Origin: Nicotiana tabacum
Lineage: Eukaryota; Streptophyta; Magnoliopsida; Solanales; Solanaceae
Reading direction: 5' to 3'
Length of the DNA stretch: 64,000 nucleotides
Assembly: GCF_000715075.1 (NCBI RefSeq)
Contig: NC_134089.1
Span: 104,415,157 to 104,479,156, forward strand
Made by a program: the position numbers and the translations under genes. The notes below the pieces were generated by a model, which ran no database searches, was not told the origin of the DNA, and saw only the letters and a program-made list of their open reading frames with translations. Positions 9,705 to 21,087 of this stretch are shown here, in pieces. Positions within the stretch are counted from its first letter, which is position 1. Each line of letters opens with the position of its first letter.

Positions 9705-11230
9705 ATAGTAGAATTCCACAAGCAGAGTCTTGGGAGGGTAGTGTGTACGCAGACCTTACTCATATCCAGAGATAGAGAGGTTGTTTTCGAAAGACCATCG
9801 GCTCAAGAAGACGAAAAGAAACACTATATCAGTACCATTAACAGAAAACCAAGAAATAATGACAGCGACATAAAAACTAGAAAATAGATGAAAAGTAATA
9901 ATAATAACCAGTAAATAAGGCCCGACACAATAAAAATAAGAGAATAGTATGAGCACAACATTAACCACTAGCAATCGAAGACAAAAACCTATCAGACTAG
10001 CATCACACCGGTACGAAATAGTAAAAATGCTCAACTATCTCATAACCTACAACCCTAATGCGCGACCTCCACACATTCCTATCAAGGACCACGTCCTCAA
10101 AAATCTGAAGTCACGTTATGTCGTGTCTGATCATCTCTCCCCAATACTTCTTAGGACGCCTTTACCTCTTCTCGTACCAGCCAAAACCAACCGCTCACAC
10201 ATCTTTGTCAGGACATCTGGGCTTCTCCTCCGTACCTGACCATCTGAGCCTCGCTTCCCGCATCTTGGCATCCATTGGCGCCACGCCCACCTTCTCCCGA
10301 ATATCTTCATTCCTAATATTATTCATCCTAGTGTGCCCGCACATCCACCTCAACATCCTTATTTCTACTACTTTCATCTTCTGGATATGTGAGTTCTTAA
10401 CTCGCCAACTCTTAGCCCTATACAACATGGTTAGTCTAACCACCACTCTATAAAATTCACCTTAGTATCTGTGGCATTTCATGTCACACAGGACTCCAGA
10501 TGCTAATCTTCATTTCATCCACCCAATCCCTATACGGTGTGCCATATCCTCGTCGATCTCCCCACCTTCCAGGATAAACGATCCAATGTACTTGAATTTG
10601 CCACTCTTGGGGATGACCTGTGATTCAAGCCTCACTTCCATGCCTGCTTCCCTCGGCTCCGCGCTGAACTTGTACTCCAGGTATTCCGTCTTAATCCTAC
10701 TCAACTTGAAACCCTTAAACTCAAGGACCTGTCTCCGAACTTCCAGCCTGTCGTTAACACTGCATTGTGTCTCATCTATCAGTACTATGTCATCAACAAA
10801 TAAATTACACCAAGGCACCTCCTCTTGAATATGGCGTATCAGTGCGCCCATCATCAAGGAAAATAAGAACAGGTTGAGTGTTGATTATTTGTGTAACCCC
10901 ATAACAACCAGGAAATAATCTGAGTCGGCCCCCCTCCCCCCCCCCACCTCCCGCCCGCACAACCCGATCTTGGCTCCATCATACATGTCCTTAATCGCCA
11001 TTATGTATGCACCCGACACACCTTTAGCCTCTAGGCATCTCAAGAAACCTCTCTAGGGACCTTGTCATATGCTTTTTCCAGGTCAATAAACACCATATGC
11101 ATGTCCTTCTTCCTATTCCTGTACTGTTCCACCAACCTCCTAATAAGGCATATAGCTTCCGTATTGGATATAAACACCATCCTCCTCACCCTTACTTTTA
11201 ATATTCTCTCCCATACGTTCTTGGTAGAGT
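9705..11230 (-). mobile_element. 5'-truncated RTE-clade LINE
   Basis: On the minus strand the reverse transcriptase pieces are in correct order: [10 protein letters not shown] (around 11040-11080), [11 protein letters not shown] (around 10755-10815; the usual FADD is FVDD) and the C-terminal RMLRWMCGHTR ... RNEDIR ... KVGVAP (around 10280-10390). Frames 10510-10857 and 10195-10446 cover the best-preserved parts; stops, a shift and a C-run (about 10925-10950) separate them. The 3' end carries the GGTCTGCGTACACACTACCC segment typical of Solanaceae RTE LINE and SINE tails, ending near 9705. The 5' endonuclease is missing. Dead copy, with normal strand order. Confidence 0.85.
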
Positions 11231-11911
11231 ATTAATTAACCAAGATTAAATATTACAACATAATTCAAGCACATCATGTATTTATTGCTTTGATACCAAC
11301 ATTAGATGCTTGCCAAAATTTGTCTGCATCAATCTTGAACTAGGGGGTCAAAGGCGTACAGCTTTGAACAAGTTTAGACTATCACATCCTAATTCTTAGC
11401 CGCCTCTATGCCTCTCAGCAGAGAAGCTCAGGGTTTGGGGAGAAGTCGCCAATATACATTGTCAGTTTAAGCAAATATCTTTATCTGCTTTAGAAAGTAA
11501 TATATCTTATTTTTAAAATTATAAATTTCATATATTAAAAAAGGCTTACATGTTTATTAATTTTGAATGACTTGATAATGTAATTATATTACTTAATTAA
11601 ACTCAATAGAATAAAGAACCATCGAAAATGGTCCAAAAGAATTTTTAGTACTGAGTACTTACTATTTAGGGGGAGAGGAGGGAGAAAGGGGACAGAATAT
11701 TATATAGGTGGGGTTCACATTTCATATATGCAAAAGTTCAACTTTCATTTTCTTTATATAGAAAATTATTGGACATGGCTATTGATTCTAACCAGGTGGG
11801 ACGAAGAAATTTTTTTTTACCTTTTCAATGAAAAAGGAATTTGTTTTCTATTTTGTGTCAGCTACTTTAAGGCTTTAAATTTTCGAAAATCAAAGGCAAG
11901 AGTCAGAGTCC
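11231..11911 (+). promoter_or_regulatory. upstream region of the receptor kinase gene
   Basis: Two TATA-like boxes precede the start codon: TATATAGG at 11701-11708 and TTTATATAGA at 11753-11762. They lie about 210 and 155 bases upstream of the ATG at 11912. A purine-rich tract (about 11670-11692) precedes the first. The transcription start is not determined. The LINE ends at about 11230, leaving under 0.7 kb of upstream DNA free of recognised repeats. Nothing else is recognised here. Confidence 0.35.
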
Positions 11912-14900
11912 ATGAAAGGGCGAGCTTCTTTAGTTTTTTGCTCCATTTTTCTTTCCATCTTACTAATTTCCACAGCATTAGACACGATCACTATAGATAA
12001 ACCCATTAGAGATGGAGACACAATTGTTTCAGCTGGTGGAGTTTATGAACTTGGAATTTTCAGCCCTGGAAATTCCAAGAATCGGTATGTTGGCATATGG
12101 TATAAGAAGATATCACCTAGAACTGTCGTCTGGGTTGCCAACAGAAACATTCCACTGAATGACACTTCAGGAGTGTTAACACTAAGACCCAATGGAATTC
12201 TTGTACTTATCAACAGTTCCAATTCTTCAATTTGGTCATCAAACTCGTCAAGATCCTTAAAGAATCCAAAAGCACGGCTCCTGGATTCTGGGAACCTTGT
12301 TGTCAGTGATGGAAATGACAGAGATCCAGAAATGAATTTCGCGTGGCAGAGTTTTGATTATCCAGGAAATACTTTATTACCTGGCATGAAGCTTGGACGT
12401 AATTTAGTCACGGGCATGGATTGGTACATATCGTCATGGAAGAGCACTGATGATCCTGCTCCTGGTGAATATATGGAACGTCTTGATTCTAATGGATACC
12501 CGCAATATTTCGTGTGGAAAAATTCGTCTATAGCATTTAGCACAGGGCCATGGAATGGTATTGGATTTAGTAGTAGTCCTAAAATTAAACCAACTGTATA
12601 TTACACTTTCGGGTTTGTCATTAATCAGCAGGAAATTTACTTCAAATATGAGCTCAATGAGCCCCTGCCCACCAGGATTGTGATCAACGAGGCTGGGCGG
12701 GTAGATCAACTAACATGGATTGAGCGCAGTCACAGCTGGTTACTCTACGTGGCAACACAATCTGATACTTGTGATCGTTTTGCTTTATGTGGTCCTTATG
12801 CAAGTTGCAACATCAATAACTCTCCTCCATGTGACTGTTTACAAGGTTTTGAGCCTAGGTATTGTTAAAATATGTGACAATCTCATATAAAAGTTTAAGT
12901 TATTAAAGAGAGCACACTTTTAGTTACTTATTAATGCCTTCATATGCTCCCTTCTATTTACTCGATACCATGTTAAGTTATTAGAGAGAGCACGTTTAAT
13001 TAGTTAATTATGTCTTCACAGGTATCCTAATCAATGGTATGCAGCGGACTGGTCTAGTGGTTGTGTAAGGAGAACTTCTTTGGCTTGTAACCAAGATGAT
13101 TTTCTTAAAATGACGGGTATTAAGATGCCGGATTCTAGGCAATCCTGGTATAATCAGAGCATGAACCTTGAAGAATGCAAAAAAATGTGCTTGGCTGATT
13201 GCAATTGTACAGCCTACTCAAATCTTGATGTTAGAAATGGCGGAAGTGGATGCTTACTATGGTTTGGTGAACTCATTGATATTAGAGAGGTGAGCCAGAA
13301 TGATCAAAACCTGTTCGTGAGAGTCGCTGCTTCAGAATTAGGTAATGACCCTGCCCTGTACCATTTTCTCATTTTATTATACAATATAGATTCACAACTC
13401 TTTAGAATTGAAGGAACTCTACTATCTTATGTACTTACTTGATTTAAAGTTTATTAGGTGATTTAATAGTTGGTAATATGTTAATTGATTTGTAAATGAT
13501 AAAAATGCTTTTATCCAACTATGACGACCCTGGTGGTGTTGCTAACTTACTGAAACATAAGAAAATTTGTCTAAGGTTTATCAACCATTGAATGTCTTAT
13601 CTGCAATTTATTCCCCTTTGAGGTGCCATACAAGCAGGAGCTGATAAATATGTCGTCCTACAAATACAGTGACCCTTACGCTCTTCTTGTATGGAACTAC
13701 AATTATTACACTGATAAATTAGTAGGATTGCTAAGGAGAAATTTTCTCCCTTGTAAAGGCTTAAGATATGCTAGACGTCAAGGCAGATATAGGATGTCAA
13801 CAGAGGGTGTGGTTGTCTAAGTCGCTCGGACTCTTCACTTACGGTTTGGTGCCCATGTGTCAGGGTGTGGTTGTCTAAGTCGCTCGGACTCTTCACTTAC
13901 GGTTTGGTACCCATGTCGACACAACGTGGGTGTGGGTGTGACTCTATACCGGGTCTGGTTAACCGATTTTGGGTACTTTGACCAAAATCAGGTGTGAAAT
14001 TGGGGACATATTTGAAATCAAAACAAAAGATAAAGTAAAATTTTGAAGAAAATGGAATACCTTGTATATAGACATTTCTATGTCACTCCTTTTCCTCTTA
14101 TCGCCTTCTCCTCTTGATCAATATATTTCTCCTTCTTGGATACCTTGCAAGTTTTCTCACAAACTTAGGTGGTTGTACACTTCTTCAGCTCTGGCCAGTG
14201 CGTGTGTGTGTGTGTGATAATTCACACCAAATCTGGCCCGATAACCATAAATGTTGGAGTCGCCTCTAACTTGACCTCTTGAAACTTTTGTTGCACAAAA
14301 CATATTAGCTTCAGGTAGTATTAGATGCTACCTGAGATAGTCCGCTGCACACTGAAAATCTGTAGGTGCTTCAACTCTCTTTGTAGAAGCACCATGTAGC
14401 TAGGCGAAGCAGCGCGAATGTAGATGACGGAAGTCCAGTACCTGAAAGCATTACTAGCTTAGGGGAAGAGGTTCAATAACAACATAAAAATAACTCACTG
14501 AAACAATTCATACTGATATGGCCAATTCATGTGTAAATTGAAGACTGCTTATGGAATAATTATTGAACAGATTCAGACAGGAATAAGAGGAGAAAGAGTT
14601 CAGTCCTGATTGCGATCATTTCAGCAGTGGTAGCAGCTTTTATCCTCAGCTTTGTAGCTTGGTTTTCCTTCCAAAGAAAGAATAGAAGAACAGATAAATA
14701 TACTAGAGGTAACTCTTGTCCAACATTCTTTATTAGAAAATCTCCATCTAGCTAGTATTCTTTACTTTTACCAAAAGATTGGGTTGCTTTATTTTTGAAT
14801 TTTGATAATCTATTTTATGGAAGAGCTCATTAATATCATTCTCGTGACCGACAAATATATACTGACAGGTGCAGAAGTTGGAAACGAAGACCCCGAGTTG

Positions 14901-16194
14901 CCATTGTTTGATTTAGTTACTGTTACTAGTGCCACTAAAAACTTCTCTTCTGCTAATGTGATTGGTGAGGGTGGCTTTGGACCAGTTTACAAGGTAAATC
15001 AACTTTGATCTTCAACCTCTAGTTAGAAGTGGCTCATTTGACTGTTGCTAAAAAACATTGCAGGGTATCCTACCAAATGGACAAGAGATAGCAGTTAAGA
15101 GGCTATCAAAGAATTCTGGACAAGGCCTTCAAGAGTTAAAAAATGAAATCGTTCTCATTTCCAAGCTGCAACACAGGAACCTTGTCAAGTTTTTGGGTTG
15201 CTGCCTTGAAGGAGAAGAAAGGATGCTAATTTATGAATTTATGCCAAACACTAGCTTGGACTATTTCATTTTTGGTCTGCTTCTCATGTTTCATTAACTA
15301 AAAACTACTAGTATTTGATAAGTCCTCAGTATCTCTGCAGCCCTCAATGATCAAGTCTACATTGTGCAGATCAAAGCAGAAAAGCATCACTTGCATGGAA
15401 AAACCGCTTTGAAATTGCAATGGGAATATCTCGAGGTCTTCTTTATCTTCACCAGGACTCAAGATTTAGAATTATTCACAGAGACCTCAAGACCAGCAAC
15501 ATTTTGTTAGATAGCAACTTGAATGCCAAAATTTCTGATTTCGGCCTTGCCAAAAGTTTTGGCGGAGATCAAATGGAAGGAAAAACTAAGAGAGTAATAG
15601 GGACATAGTAAGTTCTACAAACCTTCAGCATACAATCTTTATTATATTCAATCAGTACATAAACTTATATTATTTATGAGGTGATGCAGCGGATATATGT
15701 CCCCAGAGTATGCTGTTGATGGGAAATATTCAGTAAAATCAGATGTATTCAGTATCGGCGTAATCATTCTAGAAATAATTAGTGGCAGAAGGAACAGGAA
15801 ATTTCATCATTTGGAACATCATCACAATCTTTTGGGGCATGTAAGCAGATACAGCACAAAACTTTGTTTGGTTAGTCGCTGTTTCTATTGTGAATGCATT
15901 TGTATAAACGTGTTCTGTTTGTTATTTTAGGCATGGTTACTTTGGAATGAAGGCAAAGCGTTGGAACTGATGGACGAATGTTTGGAAGAATCATTTTCAG
16001 AATCTCAAGTGTTGAGATGCATTCAGGTTGGTTTGTTGTGCGTCCAAAAACTACCAGAGGATAGGCCTACAATGGCATCAGTAGTTTTCTGGTTGGAAAA
16101 TGAAGGTCTGGTTCTTCCTCAACCAAAACAGCCTGGTTTTTTCATAGAGAGGAATTCAATGGAACTAACAGAATCAGCTGAGTTTATCAGTTAA
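11912..16194 (+). CDS. G-type lectin S-receptor-like serine/threonine kinase (SD1-type), 8 exons
   Basis: Predicted exons: 11912-12858, 13022-13341, 14571-14708, 14869-14993, 15064-15274, 15370-15607, 15690-15840 and 15931-16194. All introns are GT-AG, the phase stays consistent and the product is 797 residues, normal for the family. Domains: signal peptide (1-22); B-lectin (about 30-150, VVWVANRN at 72-79); S-locus glycoprotein region with TGPWNG; EGF-like (287-316); PAN/apple (about 335-419); transmembrane segment (433-455); kinase (about 497-770). Key kinase residues are present: GEGGFG 501-506, K522, E538, HRD 617-619, DFG 637-639 and SPE 664-666. So it should be an active plasma-membrane receptor kinase that senses an unknown extracellular cue. 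Oddities: an extra intron inside the usual large first exon, and a tail ending AEFIS without the usual family ending (T-LLEAR type). Self-incompatibility function is not implied. Confidence 0.93.
12859..13021 (+). other. atypical intron 1 with an internal direct repeat
   Basis: This intron splits GFEPR from YPNQW, where family members normally have continuous coding sequence. It contains two ~52-bp diverged direct copies (about 12893-12946 and 12971-13022), both with TTAAGTTATTA-AGAGAGCAC. The acceptor CACAG lies at the end of the second copy. Unspliced, the frame stops at 12866-12868 and would give a 318-residue protein with signal peptide, lectin and S-glycoprotein domains but no membrane anchor or kinase. 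Confidence 0.75.
13790..14230. repeat. repeat insertion in intron 2 with a 58-bp tandem duplication
   Basis: A stretch beginning GGGTGTGGTTGTCTAAGTCG at 13805 is repeated with a 58-bp period from 13863. It contains GTCGCTCGGACTCTTC, a phrase I recall from dispersed Solanaceae repeats. A (GT)n run follows at about 14201-14216. Intron 2 (13342-14570, 1.2 kb) is the longest in the kinase gene, and this insertion explains part of its length. Repeat boundaries are approximate. Confidence 0.5.
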
Positions 16195-17100
16195 TTCTTT
16201 TGTAATATGGTCAAGCCCATTGTGCATCCAATTTAATCTCCTCAGTGCTCTCTGTTGGTCCAATTAGCAGAGAATCTTGGAGATATAGTATATCAAGAAT
16301 ATACACATATCTTAATCATTTCATACTATTGACTGGATGTTAACAAGCTTCTAGGCTCCTATATATCATGACATAAAAATTTAGAGGTGTAAAAATTAGC
16401 CATGTTTATGTAACTCGTTCAATTCGATGTTGGTGAACTGACAATAAAGAATAGGTCAATTCCAAGTTGACCCACCAAAGGTTTTAGACTAGATGTGGCT
16501 TAAAAAGTGCATCTTGATGCTTTGATTTCAGCCCTCTATTTTCGGCTAAGACATGCAAAAACAGGTTATCAAAGTTCTTTTCAAAAAATTAAAAAAGAAG
16601 AAAAAAAGAAAAGAACCTACTCTATTATTTTTGTATATATTGTCTTGGATAATCCTCCAATTTTGAACTAGTTTTGAATTTGAGTTAGGCTCAATGTCTA
16701 TTTATCAGTTATTTTTGTGCTCACCAGTAAATAAATTTTCAAATAGATAATTTGAGATTATCAGTTGCAATTTTCATTTATGACAAACACTTGCAAGGCA
16801 AAGGCATATATATCTGGCTAGTAGTTGGAAATGCTCTTCAAGTTGATGGTAAAACAAAATAACTTTATTTCTACTGTATAAACATTAATAAAGTTTCCGA
16901 AAGATAGTTCTATAACAAATTCCAAGAAGACTAGTAAATGATTATATTTGTAGCATGGCAAACTTGTCTTTTGCATTTTTTTTCCGTCAGCTGAATATTA
17001 AGGTGACTTTTCTAGAAAAGAAAGGAATATTGTGACTTTACCACAGTTAACATTATTATGAAAAGGAAAAAGAAGAAATGAATGCGTCAATATTATGAAA
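16195..17100. other. 3' flank of the kinase gene
   Basis: AT-rich, no gene recognised. AATAAA occurs at about 16443-16448, 250 bases after the stop codon, and could be a polyadenylation signal. The true 3' end is not determined. Confidence 0.35.
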
Positions 17101-18170
17101 CGGGGTATTTGCATCTACACCCGCTTTTTGGGTCACGTTTTAACTTGTATCCGTTTTGCAAAAACAATTGCAAGCGTACCCGCTTTTCGCGTAACTTCAG
17201 CATACGAGGCTGAAGTAGCAAAGGCAATCACGCAAAACTTCAGCATTCTAGTAGACGGGCCTGAAGTAGCAAAAGTTGCTGAACCAAGTGTGCTGAAATT
17301 TTTGTTTGTAATTGCTGAACTTAAGCATAGTAGCTGAAGTTTTGTTCTTTATTTGCTGAAGTTTTTGCTTGTAATTGCTGAACTTAAGCATAGTAGCTGA
17401 AGTTTTGTTCTATATTTTCTGAAATTTTTGTTTGTAATTGTTGAACTTAAGCATAGTAGCTGAAATTTTATTCTCTATTTGCTGAAGTTTTTTTGGTCTT
17501 GAATTCATTAGTTTTGTCACTAAGCTTTTTCAAAAATTTCAGCAGTAGTTCATTTATAAACACTTCAGCACTAAATAAGCTGAAGTTTTTTTGTCCTGGA
17601 TTCATTAGTTTTGTCTTAAAGCTTTTTTAAAAACTTCAGCAGAAGATGCTGAAGTTATTTAGTTCATTTGTAAAAATTTCAGCACTATATAAGCTGAAGT
17701 TTTTGAAAAAGCTTTCTAATATACTAGATAAATCATCCGATTGCCAACAGTATCTAAATCATAAATTTTGGAAACAATAAACGTGAAAAGAACAGAATTA
17801 TCATGAAAAGAATCACTAAGTGTGACCTTAAACTTCCCGTACATGGAAATATTCACAAATTATTGTCTACTAACTTACGTAATTATTTATAATTTATTTT
17901 TAAATAATATGATAAACATACTTATGGCAATTATTCCATGAACTGAAGTTTCATAGCAGCACCAACAACAGCAGAAGAAAGAAGAAGAAGAAGAAGAAGA
18001 AGAAGAAGAAGAAGAAGAAGAAGAAGAAGAAGAAGAAGAAGAAGGAGGAGGAGGAGGAGGAGGAGGAGGAGGAAGAGGAGGAGGAGGAGAAAGGGGGCTG
18101 AAGTTGTTTAAAATTAGAAGTGGGTACAAGTTAAAACTTTTTAAAAAAAAATGGGTATATTGGTCGCCCT
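17101..18170. mobile_element. GCTGAAG-rich inverted-repeat element
   Basis: The edges are degenerate inverted repeats. The left has TACACCC ... GTTTTAACTTGTATCCG (about 17118-17153). The complement of the right has ATACCCA ... GTTTTAACTTGTACCCA (about 18120-18160). Between them GCTGAAGTTTTTG and its reverse form AACTTCAGC recur more than 15 times in both orientations. No transposase is present. Type is unclear: a MITE or a short Mutator-like element. Edges are approximate and I found no clear target duplication. Confidence 0.6.
17973..18096. repeat. GAA/GGA polypurine microsatellite
   Basis: About 65 bases of GAA units pass into GGA units, then a G-rich end. This long pure polypurine tract sits inside the inverted-repeat element and could form triplex DNA. 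The Ser/Pro-rich minus frame across it is an artefact of the repeat. Confidence 0.9.
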
Positions 18171-19568
18171 GAATTTTTTTATCTTCCCGTGATTGATTAT
18201 AGGGAAAATTTCATATAAGAACAACCGGGCTCCCCACTTTTCAATTTTATAGCTCATATTTCAATTTACAACCAACTAGCCCAAAAATAATAGGCTAAGA
18301 TCCAACATCCAACTCCAATAGGTTCTCAAAATTATCATTTAATTTTTAAAAAAGATTGTTCAAGCTTTTAAGTTAATTTTCGAATCAGTAACTGTGAGTT
18401 CAACAAACCAAATCTATTTGGGCGGTGAAAATTAGATTTTTAACAAGCTTAAATATGTGGGTTTAAATTCCGAAATTGATTTTGTGAGAAATTTGAAGTT
18501 GGTGTTATTTAGACTTGTTAGAAATAGTATAAGGAGGTTGTATATAAAATTTGAAGTCATTTAATGGAGATTTGGACTGGTTTTGAACAAGAATTGTAAT
18601 TGAAAATTGTGGAAGAAGTTCGTCTACAGACGTTTGTATAAAGGTGTATAAAAGTGTATAAGATGAGTTTATACACTTATATACACTATTATACATAATT
18701 ATACAAAAAACTTACTTCGTCTTCTTCCTTGCATCTTTTCTGAAATTCAACTCAAATCTACTCCAAATCACTTCAAATTTAACCTTTGAACTCTTTTTGA
18801 TATTTTCAATCAATTGGAACAACATCCAATCCAAACAACTAATAAACTCAAAAAAATTTATTTTCTAAAGCAAAGATTTGAATGACCTTTAATGGTGGAC
18901 TTCTACTCTTCAATTTTTTTTACAATGCAACCAGGTGGAGAAACAGTAATGGCGGACGACCCCTTAAAGCATATATAAAAGATGTGAGAAGAAGAGAGAG
19001 TGAAAGCAATGGTTGTGAGAACACAAATTTAACTCCATAACTTTTAGAAGCAATGATAGCAAGAATACAAATTTTGAATTCGCAAGAACTGGTACTTTCA
19101 AAATATGTACAATATAAGCTAAACCGGATAAAATTAAGAATATGAGCCATTTTTTATTATGGTGTAAAGTCAAGTGTATTTTCTTGTAATTCTTTCTTGA
19201 ATATCAGGAAAAGGAAAGAAAAAGAGGAGGAAGTATCCCATTCTATCACTCCTTTCTCCACCGATGATATAAATAGTTGAGAGGAAAAAACTAGTAGGAC
19301 GAAGAAAATTGAAAAGAATAATATTTATACGTATTTGATGTTTAGACTTTGTTATGTTTTTTATATCCTTTTATTTTTCACTTTGGTCAAAAGATTTGAT
19401 AAAAGTATTTGGCATTATAAAAGCTAAGAAGACATAGATTTTTTTTTCTCATCACGCCTTTACTATTCTAAAAACGTATTGTCATTTATAATTTTTTAAG
19501 GAAGAGATATGGGGATTTACTCATATATTATTTATGAATAATGCAATTAATAAATTTATTTTACTTAA
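18171..19568. other. AT-rich intergenic DNA with a small inverted repeat
   Basis: No gene recognised. A stretch at about 18636-18705 alternates GTGTATAA and TTATACAC in both orientations and can fold on itself. AGGGAAAATTTCATATAAG at about 18201 resembles an edge of Solanaceae Mutator-like elements, but I found no partner edge. Confidence 0.45.
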
Positions 19569-19743
19569 CTAGTTTCTAGATACGTGCGTTGCACGTGTGT
19601 CCCATATTAATTTGTAAAGACTTCTAAAACAGTATAAATAATGCTAAAACATATAAATAATGAGAAATTAAAATTTGAAAGGGAAGTAAAAAATAAAATT
19701 GATGAATAGTAAGCCTATTCGAATGACTTGATCATTGCTCACT
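19569..19743 (-). mobile_element. Helitron 3' end, truncated
   Basis: On the minus strand the hairpin ACACGTGCAACGCACGT lies shortly before a terminal CTAG (19569-19572), flanked by T. It matches the end of the Helitron at 5143 in layout and sequence. The rest of the element is lost at the junction with the retrotransposon sequence starting near 19744. Confidence 0.5.
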
Positions 19744-21087
19744 ATCACAATTGGTAGGTTGTTGTAGATTTTTGGAAGGATATTTACCTATTTGGAAATG
19801 ATCAAGATTTGAGTTGAGGGCTATTTGAAAGCTCAATGAGAATATGCATTTTGTTTCAGGTCAAGTTTGGGTGCTCATGTGAGATTGTCATCATGGTTGT
19901 GTTACCGGGCAGAATGGATATTATTTGTGCCCTTAGCCTTTGTTATGTGATACTCTCTTATATTGTGATGGGCTGTGAGGTTGTATGATTATTCTCCACG
20001 CTTGTTTTAATTCCGTTCAGGCCTTATGGCAATGCGGGCGAGATAGCCCTCGTGATGTTGATTTGCTCATTGCACCTTAGTCGTGCTTGCTTTCTTCCAT
20101 GTTTATTCATTTATTTCTATTCATTTTCCCACAGTTATACTGGTGCACTAGGCTCTGCTTGATATCAGTATTCATGTGATCAGTGAATCCGAGCATTTTG
20201 GCTTGATGAGTATTTGGGTGTGGGCTGCACGGTGCAGCAGATGTTATGTGAGATACCCTTTCCTTGTGTTTATTTGGTGTTTTGTTTCCCTTTGTGGGAT
20301 GATTTAATGAAAACTGTACTTTTATTGTTACACATGTTGTACTTGTTAGATAATCCTCGTACCTTACTTTCCTTTTATTTGTGTTGCATAATTGAGTTAT
20401 TGCTGGTTTAGTATACGAGCTGTGTGGTGTAAGAATCTGTGTGGTTCCGTGATGAGTTGTTAGTGGGATGCTTGTATTGGTTGAGATGAGGTTCTTAGAC
20501 ATGAGATTAGTACTATGGTATTGGGATGAGGAGTGTTTGGAAGTATGAGGATGTTTCTGCTAAAATTTGGATAATGGCCCTTGGCGGGCGAGAGAGCTTC
20601 TTGACTTGTTGATTTCATGGGCGGCTATGAGTTTCCGCATGTTTCTTTATCATGGGAAGTGTTGTGGAGGTCTGGAACAAGGTTATATTCAATGTGAAGT
20701 GTATTGCCAGCATCCAGGATGTTATTTGAGCAGATATAGTGGTCACAGGGAATTGCGTTGGGCATTTGAGGTGTGTGGAACATCATGTAATTATATTTTG
20801 GATTGAAATTTTTGGCTCGATTCAATTTTTTTAGGTTCATATAGTATCATGATATGGGATTCGGGTCCTACGATGAATTTTAGATGTTGAGGTTTGGGTC
20901 CTGTCCCAAGGTTTTAGACTAATGATGAGGTGAGACCTTCAGTTAAGTTACATTGTCATTCCTGTATAGGTTTGGGTGATGGGAAATCACCCCGGGTGTA
21001 TGTATGAGGAGCTTATGCAGTGGTTTGATGGCTTTGGAATGACTCTGGTCACGTTCGAGGACGAACGTATGTTTAATTGGAGGAGGA
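19744..21087 (+). mobile_element. extra copy of element A internal 3' region
   Basis: This segment matches 45641-46967 throughout, including the phrase CACGTTCGAGGA shortly before the LTR and the polypurine tract GTTTAATTGGAGGAGGA directly before it. It contains no recognisable pol. Because it lies upstream of A's 5' LTR, the array reads internal-LTR-internal-LTR. That layout is expected after unequal recombination between related elements or after a tandem insertion. Its left end is truncated. Short frames here are not conserved in the second copy. Confidence 0.8.

Noticed and set aside
11340..11460. Possible SINE or other repeat upstream of the kinase gene
   Set aside because: No A/B boxes, tail or target duplication could be recognised.
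11912..16194. Assigning the kinase as an S-locus self-incompatibility receptor
   Set aside because: The domain layout is shared by many S-receptor-like kinases of other or unknown function, and nothing in the window shows an S-locus.
17887..18129. 80-residue Ser/Pro-run frame
   Set aside because: Produced by the GAA/GGA polypurine repeat.
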